DNA of 32,828 nt. It comes from Desulfobacterales bacterium. Lineage in GTDB: Bacteria > Desulfobacterota > Desulfovibrionia > Desulfovibrionales > Desulfothermaceae. The stretch spans positions 1-32,828 of the forward strand of contig JAMOPG010000206.1 in NCBI GenBank assembly GCA_027064715.1, read 5' to 3'. Position 1 is the stretch's first letter, and each line of letters starts with the position of its first letter. Position numbers and translations under genes: made by a program. The notes under the pieces were generated by a model that worked only from the letters and a program-made list of their open reading frames with translations, did not search any database and was not told where the DNA came from. Shown here piece after piece: positions 7,227 to 15,447 of the stretch.

Positions 7227-7640
7227 CTATTTTGATGCATTAGTATAAGCTTCTTTTATTCTATCTATCATATAATTTATCTCTTTTTCTGAAAAATCAT
7301 CTAGATCAAAACAATATCCATCTTCCCCTAACAGACCACCAGGGATCAAATCCCCTTTTTCCTCAGGATCACTAATCATATCTCCATAAAAGCAGATGGA
7401 CAACCACCTATTTTCTGGATCATCATCAATCACATCCACCATCACAAAGAGCTTTCTTGTTGTCTGGTTTTTATGTCTTGCCCTTAAAGAATAACTGATA
7501 CCCTGCCTTTCCACAAAGTCTATTTCTACATCTTCAAAACCCAAAATAAGTTCTTTTAATTTCAGAAAACCCTCTTTTGCTGGACAATCCTTCCAATTTG
7601 CTAAAAAAACATCTATCCTTTTTACAATATCACCTGCCAT
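7227..7640 (-). CDS. Conserved-looking protein of unknown function, end of mannosylglycerate operon
   Basis: 137 residues, soluble, acidic, with no transmembrane segment or signal peptide and no motif I recognise. Visible features are a central strand-rich part (SYSLRARHKN, then KLFVMVDVIDDDP, RWLSICFYGDMI) and an acidic C-terminal helix with EKEINYMIDRIKEAY. The ATG at 7640 is preferred because GGGGAGG lies just upstream; a GTG at 7661 in the same frame has no ribosome site and would read through it. It follows the GDP-mannose gene by 58 nt without a clear terminator, so it is probably the last gene of that operon. No function is inferred. Confidence 0.7.
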   Translation of the reverse strand: MAGDIVKRIDVFLANWKDCPAKEGFLKLKELILGFEDVEIDFVERQGISYSLRARHKNQTTRKLFVMVDVIDDDPENRWLSICFYGDMISDPEEKGDLIPGGLLGEDGYCFDLDDFSEKEINYMIDRIKEAYTNASK

Positions 7641-7698
7641 ATTCCTCCCCTTTTCACTCACTTAAACAGCCCATAGCTGCTAAGTTTAAAAAAAATTA

Positions 7699-9111
7699 TT
7701 ATTCCGTTCTTCCATACACATCTTCAATCCTAACAATATCGTCTTCCCCAAGGTAAGAACCTACCTGTACTTCTATAAATATTAAGGGTATCTTCCCTGG
7801 ATTTTCTATTCTATGTATACATCCCACAGGTAGATATACATACTGATTTTCTGACAAAAGGATCTTTTCATTTTCCTTTGTAACAATTCCTGTTCCTTGT
7901 ACAACAACCCAGTGTTCTGATCTATGAAAATGCTTTTGTAGTGACAAAACTGCCCCTGGATTTACCACAATCCTTTTTATCTGATATCTCTTACCCATTT
8001 CCAATGTCTCATATGACCCCCATGGTCTATATATCTTTTTGTGAAAAAATGCCTCATCTCTATTTTGTTCCTTTAGTCTCTCAACAAGTTTTTTTACTTC
8101 CTGGACTCTATCTTTTTTGGATACCAATATTGCATCTTTTGTAACAACTACCACTTCATCTTCTAGACCAACAGTACCAACTAAAATGTCCTTTGCATCA
8201 ACATAACATCCTTTAGAATCTATTGCTACAACACTTCCTTTAAATACATTCTGACTTTCATCCTTATCTCCCACTTCCCATAAAGAATACCATGAACCAA
8301 CATCGCTCCATCTGCAATTAATAGGTATTACAACTGCATTTTTTGTCTTTTCCATTACAGCATAGTCTATTGAATCCGCTGGACACTTACTAAATTCTTC
8401 TTCATTTAATATAATTTCTTTATCTTTTCTTTTGCTTTTTTCCCAGGACAGTCTTGCCTTTTCATATATATCTGGGGCATATTCTTGGAGCTCAGATAAA
8501 TAAGAATCAGCCCTGAACAAAAACATTCCACTATTCCAATAATATTCTCCACTACTTACATATTCTTCAGCAGTCTGGCTGTCTGGCTTTTCCACAAATC
8601 TTTCCACCTCATAAACACCTTCAGATAACTTCATACCCTTCTTTATATAACCATAACCAGTCTCTGGCTTATTAGGAACTATTCCAAAGGTAATAAGTTT
8701 TCCTTTTTTTGCTTCCCTTATTGCATAATCTAAGGCCTTTTTGAACTCATCAAGACCTTCTAAATAATGATCAGCAGGAAGTACCAAAAGTATGGGAACC
8801 TTAAAGTTTTGCTGTGCTTCAAAAGCAGCTACTGCAATTGCTGGTGCAGTATTTTTAGGCTCAGGTTCAATTATCAGCTTATCAATCCCTTTTCCAACTT
8901 CAAAGACCTGCGATATCACAAAAAATTTATGATCCTTATTTGTCAAAAAGTAACCTTCAGCGTGTATATCTAACTCGTCTAATCTCAAAACTGTATCCTG
9001 AAGCATAGTGTTATCATCTATCAAGGGCATAAATTGTTTTGGATACAATTTTCTTGATTTTGGCCACAACCTTGTTCCTGAACCTCCACACAATATAACT
9101 GGTATAACCAT
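7699..9111 (-). CDS. manC: Mannose-1-phosphate guanylyltransferase / mannose-6-phosphate isomerase (bifunctional)
   Basis: 470 residues in two parts. The N-terminal nucleotidyltransferase has the signature GGSGTRLWPKSR (residues 9-20) followed by YPKQF, then FVEKPD near 171 and YYWNSGMFLF. The C-terminal cupin domain (from about 355) contains GSYETLEMG, the metal-site stretch QKHFHRSEHW and IHRIENPG, as in type II phosphomannose isomerases (ManC/AlgA/XanB). It makes mannose-6-phosphate from fructose-6-phosphate and GDP-mannose from mannose-1-phosphate. GDP-mannose is the donor for both mannosylglycerate routes encoded here, so its place in the operon makes sense; a phosphomannomutase is not in the window. 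It sits 10 nt after the glycerate kinase gene. Confidence 0.92.
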   Translation of the reverse strand: MVIPVILCGGSGTRLWPKSRKLYPKQFMPLIDDNTMLQDTVLRLDELDIHAEGYFLTNKDHKFFVISQVFEVGKGIDKLIIEPEPKNTAPAIAVAAFEAQQNFKVPILLVLPADHYLEGLDEFKKALDYAIREAKKGKLITFGIVPNKPETGYGYIKKGMKLSEGVYEVERFVEKPDSQTAEEYVSSGEYYWNSGMFLFRADSYLSELQEYAPDIYEKARLSWEKSKRKDKEIILNEEEFSKCPADSIDYAVMEKTKNAVVIPINCRWSDVGSWYSLWEVGDKDESQNVFKGSVVAIDSKGCYVDAKDILVGTVGLEDEVVVVTKDAILVSKKDRVQEVKKLVERLKEQNRDEAFFHKKIYRPWGSYETLEMGKRYQIKRIVVNPGAVLSLQKHFHRSEHWVVVQGTGIVTKENEKILLSENQYVYLPVGCIHRIENPGKIPLIFIEVQVGSYLGEDDIVRIEDVYGRTE

Positions 9112-9121
9112 ACTAACCTCC

Positions 9122-10270
9122 TTATGCTCTTTTTATACAATCAACAAAAAAGGCCACTACCCTCTGTGTTGCATCCTTTAGATATTCCCTTACATTTTTC
9201 ATTGCAGTATCTAATGAAACAGGCCCAGGAATGATGGTGAATATACCATGAATCCCTATCTGTCTTGCCTTTTTAAAATCCATGTTAACATCAATGGATC
9301 CACACAATGCAATGCAAGGGACGTTATATTTGTTTGCTGTCTCAGCAACACCATATGGGCCTTTTCCAAAAAAGATCTGATTATCTAGCTTCCCCTCGCC
9401 TGTGATAACTAATGAAGCCCCTTTGATCTTTTCATCTAAAGAAGTAAGCTCTTTCATAACTTCAATGCCTTTTTTCAATTTTCCCCCTAAAAATGCATAG
9501 AGCCCTGCTCCAAGACCACCAGCTGCACCACCACCTGGTATATTTGTTATGTCCATCCCTCTTTTTCTTTTTATAATTTGAGCCAGATTTTTAAGTCCCT
9601 TTTCTAAGATCTCTATCATCTTAAGTGTTGCACCCTTTTGAGGCCCATATACACGTGTGGCACCATTTTCCCCCAAGAGTGGATTGTCCACATCACACAC
9701 AACCACAATCTCACACTCTTTTATCCTGGGATCCAAGCCTGAAAAATCAATATCTTGAATCTTTATCAAATTTCCACCGCATGGATATAACTCTTTTCCA
9801 TTTTTGTCTAAAAATCTAATACCTAAAGCGGATGCAACGCCAATTCCACCATCATTTGTGGCACTGCCTCCAATTCCAATGATTATCTTTTTTACCCCTA
9901 GATCTAAGGCATACTTTATGAGCTCTCCTGTACCAAGTGTTGTGGTCTTTGTTGGATCTAGTTCATGTTTTTTTAAAAGGGCCAAGCCACTGGCCCTGGC
10001 CATCTCTATTGCTGCTATTTTTTCTTTTTCTACAATGCATAACTCAGAAACTATCTCTCTTCCTAAAGGATCTTTGACTTTTACCTTTTGAATTGAACCT
10101 TCCATTATATCCCTTAACACCTCTAACAGTCCATCTCCCCCATCTGAAAAAGGAACTTTAACTGTATTAATATCGGGATACAATTCACTTACTGCCTGTG
10201 CCATTACATCTGCTGCTTGTTTTGCAGAAATACTTCCCTTAAATGCATTAGGCGCAACTACTATTTTCAT
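9122..10270 (-). CDS. Glycerate kinase (GlxK/GarK family)
   Basis: 382 residues, matching the GlxK/GarK family along its length. It starts MKIVVAPNAFKGSISA, followed by PFSDGGDG, the glycine-rich GIGGSATNDGG motif near 136-146, GPQKGAT, PGGGAAGGLGAGL and VITGEGKLDNQ. Characterised bacterial members phosphorylate D-glycerate, usually at position 2. It overlaps the mannosylglycerate synthase gene by 23 nt. D-glycerate is the acceptor of that synthase, so the kinase could set or drain the glycerate pool, or recycle glycerate released when the solute is broken down. Product position (2-phospho or 3-phospho) cannot be read from the sequence and matters, because the two-step route uses 3-phosphoglycerate. 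Confidence 0.92.
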   Translation of the reverse strand: MKIVVAPNAFKGSISAKQAADVMAQAVSELYPDINTVKVPFSDGGDGLLEVLRDIMEGSIQKVKVKDPLGREIVSELCIVEKEKIAAIEMARASGLALLKKHELDPTKTTTLGTGELIKYALDLGVKKIIIGIGGSATNDGGIGVASALGIRFLDKNGKELYPCGGNLIKIQDIDFSGLDPRIKECEIVVVCDVDNPLLGENGATRVYGPQKGATLKMIEILEKGLKNLAQIIKRKRGMDITNIPGGGAAGGLGAGLYAFLGGKLKKGIEVMKELTSLDEKIKGASLVITGEGKLDNQIFFGKGPYGVAETANKYNVPCIALCGSIDVNMDFKKARQIGIHGIFTIIPGPVSLDTAMKNVREYLKDATQRVVAFFVDCIKRA

Positions 10271-11489
10271 TCTTCTCTTCCTTTTTTGCTTTTTTAATCT
10301 TATGTTTTGCAGAGTAATTCATATATCTATCTATCATGGAATAAAGATATCTCATTGCAAAATAATATCCCCGAAGGGCTATTGTAGTGGTATAACAAAG
10401 GACCCTACCTACCCATAATTTAAATAAGATCTCCTGCCAATCTTCATTGTTTATATCAAAGTGATCAAGCAAAATTAAATAAGCTTCTCTCCAAGTATGT
10501 TCATCTAAGAAACTAAATGATGGCGCCTTCTTATTTGCATACACTCCATCCCTTATTCTCCTTGGAAACACAGATAAAAGATCTTCCATTCCTGGAGTCC
10601 AATTTTCCATTAAAAGAGTCAGAGAACCTTCAATATCAAAGCCTATTTTCTCAAATACATCCTGAGGTACCTCATGGGGATGTTCTGCCCTGTGTATTAT
10701 CCCTCCTTTGCAGAGAAAGGATCCCTCCATCTCATTAACCTTTGGTATTAACTCTAAAGAGTGATCCCTTAAGGACTGAATTGTATCAAAACATTCCACT
10801 AACATGGTCTTAAGATCTGTGAGTTTTCCATATAGCTTGTGCAATTTCCCTTCAGATATATAGGTCTCAAGCATTGGATAGCAATATTTTACTGAATAAA
10901 ATGTATACATTGTATCAATTCCCCAGTCACTTCTATTCCTAACCTCTTCTTGCTGTAAAAACCTTTCCACAACTTCCCTTTTAAAAAGGAGTTCTCCCCC
11001 TAAGGGTTGTTCAATCCAAGGAAGCTCAGATGTTGGCCATAAAAGTGCAAAACCTGTCTTCGTTATCATCCAGGTAATCATCCCATCAGTTGAACATCTG
11101 GGGAAATAGTGTCTCACCACAGGATATCCCAATTCAGCTCCTTCTAGCAGTTTTGAGATCCAATTTGGGCCAAAGGTGGTAATATCAGAGTCAAAAAAAA
11201 GGATCTCATTATGATCAGTCTCTTCAAGAAAATATTTCAAGGCTGTATTCATCCCATCCCCTTTCCCAGGTCTTTTGTTTCCTATTCTCTCCTGTAAAAT
11301 CAAGTTAATGTCTTTGTTAGTCTCCATTTTTAGTTGAGGGATGTTTTGCTCTAAGCTTCTGTAGGTCTCTTCCTTTTCTACCCCAACACACAACACCTCA
11401 TCCACCTTTGGATGCTGTGCAGCAATTTTCACATTATTTAAGACAACTTGAGGATTTTCTTTTTTAAATGGAAATACTACCAGACACAT
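10248..11489 (-). CDS. mgs: Mannosylglycerate synthase (one-step, GT78)
   Basis: Transfers mannose from GDP-mannose directly to D-glycerate to give the compatible solute mannosylglycerate. The sequence closely resembles Rhodothermus marinus MGS as I know it: start CLVVFPFK, RPGKGDGMNTALKYFLEET (74-92), the metal-binding D100-S-D102 in FFDSDITTFGP, then VRHYFPR, MITWMITKTGFALLWP, SWIEQPLGGEL-like and RSDWGIDT motifs, and LHKLYG. The 413-residue length is slightly longer because of a lysine-rich tail. GGAGG lies 4 nt before the ATG. It is first in the minus-strand operon and diverges from the two-step genes across a 161-bp gap. Confidence 0.93.
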   Translation of the reverse strand: MCLVVFPFKKENPQVVLNNVKIAAQHPKVDEVLCVGVEKEETYRSLEQNIPQLKMETNKDINLILQERIGNKRPGKGDGMNTALKYFLEETDHNEILFFDSDITTFGPNWISKLLEGAELGYPVVRHYFPRCSTDGMITWMITKTGFALLWPTSELPWIEQPLGGELLFKREVVERFLQQEEVRNRSDWGIDTMYTFYSVKYCYPMLETYISEGKLHKLYGKLTDLKTMLVECFDTIQSLRDHSLELIPKVNEMEGSFLCKGGIIHRAEHPHEVPQDVFEKIGFDIEGSLTLLMENWTPGMEDLLSVFPRRIRDGVYANKKAPSFSFLDEHTWREAYLILLDHFDINNEDWQEILFKLWVGRVLCYTTTIALRGYYFAMRYLYSMIDRYMNYSAKHKIKKAKKEEKNENSSCA

Positions 11490-11650
11490 AATCCCTCCTT
11501 TTTATTTGATTTAGATTTTTTAATTTATTCTCAGGATAATTCATATTCAACAAAAATCAAGTAAATAGTTATTTGCATAAAGTTTTTTTTTTAGATATAT
11601 ATTCTTTAGCTGATTCCTTAACAAAGTATAATTTTTGGGAGGTAGATTAG
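11490..11650. promoter_or_regulatory. Divergent promoter region of the mannosylglycerate locus
   Basis: A 161-bp AT-rich gap separates the two divergent mannosylglycerate operons. On the plus strand TATAAT lies at 11627-11632, but it is very close to the GGGAGGT ribosome site (11637-11643) and has only a poor -35 (TTTAGC), so it is uncertain. On the minus strand TTGATT, 16 bp, TATCCT is a possible promoter centred near 11545. Shared osmotic or heat control is an inference from the arrangement. Confidence 0.35.
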
Positions 11651-12835
11651 ATGAGAATAGAGGGATTTAGATATACAGAAAGGCTGGGGGCAGTTTTACT
11701 CAGGGATGTACAAAAAATAATAGAGCTTGATTCTGGAATGGATTCTGATCAAGAGGAGGAAGCAAGGGGGGTATATAAGATAAATGAAAGTATTATACAT
11801 GATATCCAAAAAGAAATGGTTATCGTTATTCCAACCAAAAACGAAAAATTAAAACTTTTTGAAAATTGCATAAGTGGTGTTCCCAATGCATGTCTCAAAA
11901 TAATAATATCTAACAGTGATATAACTCCCTTGAACAGATTTGAGCTAGAAAAAGAGACATTGCAGCAGTTTTGTGACTTCACCAGAAGACGGGCTATTAT
12001 CATACATCAAAAAGACCCCATAATCAGCAGGGCTCTTCAGGAAGCAGGATATACAGATATATTAGATGAGGAGGGGATTGTGAGAGATGGAAAGGCTGAA
12101 GGCATGGTAATTGGTATATTGCTCACCAAATTCTTGGGGAAAAAATATATAGGTTTTATTGATGCAGACAACTACTTTCCAGGAACTGTGCTTGAATATG
12201 CAAGGGCATATGCAGCAGGTTTTTATTTATCTAAATATGAACAGTGTATGGTAAGGATATTGTGGAGGTATAAACCCAAGATACACGAACAAGGGCTTTA
12301 TTTTAAAAGATGGGGAAGGGTATCAGAGATCACAAATAGGTGCCTAAACTCTCTTATTTCTTTTGTAAGTGGATTTGAGACAGATGTAATAAAGACAGGA
12401 AATGCAGGGGAACATGCAATGGCGATTTCTCTTGCAGAGTCCATACCCTATGCATCTGGATATGCAATTGAACCTCAGGAACTTTTGTCTTTGTTTGAGG
12501 AATATGGAGATATACCACACCTGGGAAACCATAGAGATGGTTTTAAAGGAATAGAGATATTACAGATTGAGACTAGAAATCCACATTTACACGAAAATAA
12601 AGGACAGGAACACATAAATCAGATGTTGCTGGCCAGCCTTGGAGCCATCTATCACAGCGATGTATGTTGTGAAGAGACAAAAAATCTCATATTAGAAGAA
12701 CTAAATAGACAGGGGCTTTTAAGGTTGGGAGAAGAACCCCCTAGACCGAAATTGATTAAAGCACCAAAAGAGATCGATTTTGAGGCCTTTGCAAATATTG
12801 TGGGAGAAAATCTAGACAAATATATAGTACAATAA
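11651..12835 (+). CDS. mpgS: Mannosyl-3-phosphoglycerate synthase (GT55)
   Basis: Joins GDP-mannose and 3-phosphoglycerate, the first step of the two-step mannosylglycerate route. The 394-residue protein has the family's features: start MRIEGFRYTERLGAV, LDSG near 26, VIVIPTKNE (57-65), IIISNSD, the metal-binding D171-A-D173-N in GFIDADNYFPG, the NAGEHAMA stretch, and a HEN-KGQEHI segment near the C terminus. The ribosome site GGGAGGT lies 7 nt before the ATG. The HAD phosphatase gene follows after 3 nt, which fixes the pathway. This route is known in hyperthermophilic archaea and Thermus; together with GT78 on the other strand the locus holds both pathways. Confidence 0.94.
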   Translation: MRIEGFRYTERLGAVLLRDVQKIIELDSGMDSDQEEEARGVYKINESIIHDIQKEMVIVIPTKNEKLKLFENCISGVPNACLKIIISNSDITPLNRFELEKETLQQFCDFTRRRAIIIHQKDPIISRALQEAGYTDILDEEGIVRDGKAEGMVIGILLTKFLGKKYIGFIDADNYFPGTVLEYARAYAAGFYLSKYEQCMVRILWRYKPKIHEQGLYFKRWGRVSEITNRCLNSLISFVSGFETDVIKTGNAGEHAMAISLAESIPYASGYAIEPQELLSLFEEYGDIPHLGNHRDGFKGIEILQIETRNPHLHENKGQEHINQMLLASLGAIYHSDVCCEETKNLILEELNRQGLLRLGEEPPRPKLIKAPKEIDFEAFANIVGENLDKYIVQ

Positions 12836-12838
12836 GAT

Positions 12839-13690
12839 ATGAACAAAAAATTTCTTATTTTCACGGACATTGATGGCACATTGATTGATTTGACTACCTT
12901 TGATCCAGGTCCAGTTACTGATGTACTTCCTAAATTGCAGAAAAAAGATATACCAATTGTACTTTGTTCTGCAAAAACTGCAATGGAACAGATAAAACTA
13001 AGGGAATTTCTGAACATAAAAGATCCATTTATAGTTGAAAATGGTGGAGGAATTTATATCCCTAAAGGATATTTTGAAGATAAAATAATAAAAGAGATAT
13101 CTCCCCAAATTGAGTATGAAGATCATTATATTAAGATCTGTGTTGGAACATCTTATAAATATATAAGAAAGATATTGGAGATCATAAAAAAAGAAGAAAA
13201 AATTTACTTTATAGGGTTTGGTGATTTAGATGTAAATGAGATTTCTAGATTAACAGGACTGGATAAAAAAGATAGTGAACTTGCAAAAAAAAGGGAGTTT
13301 GATGAAACTATTGTAGAAATAGATAAAATATCAGTGGATATTTTAAAAACAAGATTAAAAGAATTTGGACTAAAACTTATACATGGAGGAAGGTTTTATC
13401 ATGTAATTAGTAAAGATGCATCAAAAGGCAAAAGTGTAATAATTTTAAAAAATCTGTTTAAAAACAAATATAAAACAGAGCTAGTCACTATAGGTATAGG
13501 AGATAGTGAAAACGATTATGATATGTTAAAACATGTGGATTATCCTTATGTGGTAGAAAAAAAATCAGGGGGATGGATTAATTTTGATATTTTTGATCTG
13601 AAAAAAATAAAAGGCATAGGACCCCATGGTTGGGTTAATGTTATAAAGGACGTTGGAATATTAGAGGGTCAAGCCCCCAATTTCCTATGA
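12839..13690 (+). CDS. mpgP: Mannosyl-3-phosphoglycerate phosphatase (HAD family)
   Basis: Removes the phosphate from mannosyl-3-phosphoglycerate to give mannosylglycerate. HAD motif I is TDIDGTL with nucleophile D10 and D12; motif II serine is in VLCSAKT (about 41-47); the lysine near 200 is in SKDASKGKSV; motif IV is GIGDSENDYDML. This is the Cof/MPGP-type layout with a cap between motifs II and III. 283 residues is a usual length. It starts 3 nt after mpgS, so it is surely co-translated. A strong hairpin follows at 13720-13757. Confidence 0.93.
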   Translation: MNKKFLIFTDIDGTLIDLTTFDPGPVTDVLPKLQKKDIPIVLCSAKTAMEQIKLREFLNIKDPFIVENGGGIYIPKGYFEDKIIKEISPQIEYEDHYIKICVGTSYKYIRKILEIIKKEEKIYFIGFGDLDVNEISRLTGLDKKDSELAKKREFDETIVEIDKISVDILKTRLKEFGLKLIHGGRFYHVISKDASKGKSVIILKNLFKNKYKTELVTIGIGDSENDYDMLKHVDYPYVVEKKSGGWINFDIFDLKKIKGIGPHGWVNVIKDVGILEGQAPNFL

Positions 13691-13719
13691 AAAGGTGGGC
13701 GAGTATATAACTTAGCATG

Positions 13720-13767
13720 GGTAGGGAAAAAATTTACACAAAATTTTTTACCCTACCGAAATTTTTT
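13720..13767 (+). terminator. Terminator-like hairpin after mpgP
   Basis: GGTAGGG plus A6T3 (13720-13735) pairs with A3T6, a bulged A, and CCCTACC (13741-13757) around a 5-nt loop, giving a 16-bp stem. GAAATTTTTT follows. It lies 29 bases after the mpgP stop and upstream of the next promoter, so it probably ends the mpgSP transcript. Confidence 0.7.
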
Positions 13768-13825
13768 AACCAAAATATAAATAATTTTCCCAATATGTTT
13801 TTTTTTTGAACAGCCTGGAACATTA

Positions 13826-13854
13826 TTGACAAAAGACCATTATTAAATTAATAT
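13826..13854 (+). promoter_or_regulatory. Near-consensus sigma-70-type promoter for the rhodanese/TauE operon
   Basis: TTGACA (13826-13831), a 17-bp spacer and TAATAT (13849-13854). Transcription would start near 13861, giving a leader of about 44 nt before the ATG at 13905, which has AGAGGAGA (13895-13902) as ribosome site. Confidence 0.7.
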
Positions 13855-13904
13855 AAACTCATTGGCAAAGTTACCAATAAACCACCAACAAAAAAGAGGA
13901 GATC

Positions 13905-14285
13905 ATGAGGCTAGATGGATTGCTCAAGAAAATGGATATTGGTTTTTTTGGCACGTCTCAACACGGTGTAGGGCCTGATGGAATTGCTGCATTAATAAAG
14001 AATAATGATGTATTTTTCTTAGATGTTCGCACCCAAGAGGAATATAAGTTTCTCCAATTTCCTTTTACCCATCACATACCTTTAAATGAGTTACCAGATC
14101 GTTTAGAAGAGGTGCCAAAAGATAAGTTAATAATAACCTGTTGCTCAGCTATTGTCAGGGCTGCTATTGCTTATGCCTATCTTTTGGAGAAGGGTTATGA
14201 GAAAGTAAAGATATTTCTTGGCACATCAGAACAATTAGCTACTTTATTAAAACCAAAACCTGTGTATAAAAATCTTTTAAAATAA
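13905..14285 (+). CDS. Rhodanese-like sulfurtransferase, cytoplasmic
   Basis: A single rhodanese domain of 126 residues without a signal peptide. The family DVR-x-x-x-E-Y motif is at 40-47 (LDVRTQEEYKF), the IPL segment at 58-60, and the active loop reads CCSAIVR, with Cys80 the probable persulfide-carrying residue and Arg85 closing a six-residue loop. A neighbouring Cys79 is unusual. Such proteins carry sulfane sulfur between donors and acceptors. A 20-nt gap leads to the TauE-family gene, so the pair probably handles sulfur oxyanions or sulfane sulfur together. The partner is not determined. Confidence 0.85.
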   Translation: MRLDGLLKKMDIGFFGTSQHGVGPDGIAALIKNNDVFFLDVRTQEEYKFLQFPFTHHIPLNELPDRLEEVPKDKLIITCCSAIVRAAIAYAYLLEKGYEKVKIFLGTSEQLATLLKPKPVYKNLLK

Positions 14286-14305
14286 TTTTTTCTCTTAGAG
14301 AAGAG

Positions 14306-15130
14306 ATGACTAGAGAATTAATTATTGGGGGGCTTTTATTTATTGTTGCTGTTTTTATGACCATGGTGGGGAAAGGAGGGGGTAACTTTTATGTGGTAAT
14401 ACTGGCAATGGCTGGGATCCCCATGTATGAAGCAGCAACCACAGGTCAGTTTATATTGTTTACCGCCTCCATTGCTGCGATGGTGGTATTTCAAAAGAAC
14501 AAGTCTGTTTCGTGGCATCTAGCGTTATTTATTGGAATATTCGCATCGCTGTCGGCAATGGCTGGTGGATATTTTTCTCACATGTTCAGTGGATTTACCT
14601 TAAAAATGGTATTTGCTGGAATGTTATTTTTAGCTGGTCTAGTTATGCTCATTCCTGTTTCAGAAAAAAAGAACAAACTTGAAGATTCTCGTTTTGGTGT
14701 AATAACTTTTACTTCAGGTCCAAATGTGATAAGGATAAATCTGTGGATTGCAGTGCCTATTACTGTTTTAACTGGATTTGGTGCTGGAATGGTAGGTGTT
14801 TCTGGAGGGTCATTTTTGGTGCCTCTGATGGTTCTTGCCTGCGGAGCCCCCATGCATGTAGCTGTTGGCACAGCATCGACACTTATTGCTGCTACTTCTT
14901 TTATGGGATTTAGTGGACACGTCCTTCGAGGAGATTTTAATCCAAAAGTTGCTGTCCCTTTGGCTGTTATCACAATTATAGGAGGAATTTTGGGTGGTAA
15001 ATTTTCTTTAAAAACAAAACCCAAATATTTAAAACAGCTCTTTGCTTATACAAATTGGATTGCTGCCGCTTTTATGGTTATAAACGCACTATATACAAAG
15101 GGTATAATAACCAAACACTTTTTGTTTTAG
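14306..15130 (+). CDS. TauE/SafE-family sulfur-compound membrane transporter
   Basis: 274 residues and about eight hydrophobic segments in two halves. Each half has the family's glycine-rich repeat: VGKGGGNFYVVILAMAGIP near 21-39 and VGVSGGSFLVPLMVLACG near 162-179, each followed by a small-residue stretch (TTGQFI; VAVGTAS). Members export sulfite, sulfoacetate and related compounds or take up organic anions through the inner membrane. Following a rhodanese gene, a sulfite or thiosulfate-related role is likely here but not shown. It has its own AGAGAAGAG-like ribosome site and shares the promoter at 13826. Confidence 0.85.
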   Translation: MTRELIIGGLLFIVAVFMTMVGKGGGNFYVVILAMAGIPMYEAATTGQFILFTASIAAMVVFQKNKSVSWHLALFIGIFASLSAMAGGYFSHMFSGFTLKMVFAGMLFLAGLVMLIPVSEKKNKLEDSRFGVITFTSGPNVIRINLWIAVPITVLTGFGAGMVGVSGGSFLVPLMVLACGAPMHVAVGTASTLIAATSFMGFSGHVLRGDFNPKVAVPLAVITIIGGILGGKFSLKTKPKYLKQLFAYTNWIAAAFMVINALYTKGIITKHFLF

Positions 15131-15447
15131 AGAAAGGAGAGAACGAGGTTCAGGTATATTGGGATTGTTGGCAGCTATCCATCTTTTGATTGTTAAGAGT
15201 GAAAAAGGCCTAGCTTTTGGCCTGGGAATGATAATTTGTTTTATCAAGCTGTCACAGATGGGATACTTCTATTCTGTGATAACGGAAATCTGTGTCAGGT
15301 GGTTTTTGCTCTCCACGATCTAGGAGCTCTGGTAGCCGTAGTTGTGGCTGATTGGGTTATATTCTTGAAGTCCTATCGGTTTAATCAACAGTAATATGAC
15401 CTGGTTAAGGGCACAGGATTTTCCCTGTCTTTAATTAACAATAATTT
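15131..15447 (+). other. 317-bp gap with possible decayed small membrane gene
   Basis: No ORF with a convincing start is present. An AAGGAGAG ribosome-site-like stretch (15134-15141) follows the TauE stop. In the frame beginning at 15159 about 54 codons stay open to a TAG at 15321. They encode a hydrophobic stretch (LGLLAAIHLLIV, later GLGMIICFIKLSQM and ITEIC) loosely like a DUF2892/YgaP-type membrane domain, which often accompanies rhodaneses. No ATG or GTG lies near the ribosome site. A second open frame without a start runs from about 15203 to 15394. It may be a degraded third gene of the operon; this is weak. Confidence 0.25.

Noticed and set aside
7662-7698. Imperfect ACTTA...TAAGT hairpin as terminator after the ManC gene
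   Set aside because: The T run lies before the stem in the direction of transcription, not after it.
9625-10091. Plus-strand ORFs opposite the glycerate kinase gene
   Set aside because: They lie wholly antisense to a gene with clear family motifs and have unlikely composition.
11627-11632. TATAAT as a firm -10 for mpgS
   Set aside because: Only about 5 nt from the ribosome site and without a good -35, so kept only as a possibility in the divergent region.
14578-15024. 148-codon minus-strand ORF opposite the TauE gene
   Set aside because: Proline- and threonine-rich product typical of an antisense shadow of a membrane protein; no start signal.
15400-15430. ACAGG/CCTGT hairpin as terminator between TauE and the NRDE gene
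   Set aside because: A 5-bp stem without a T tract on either strand.
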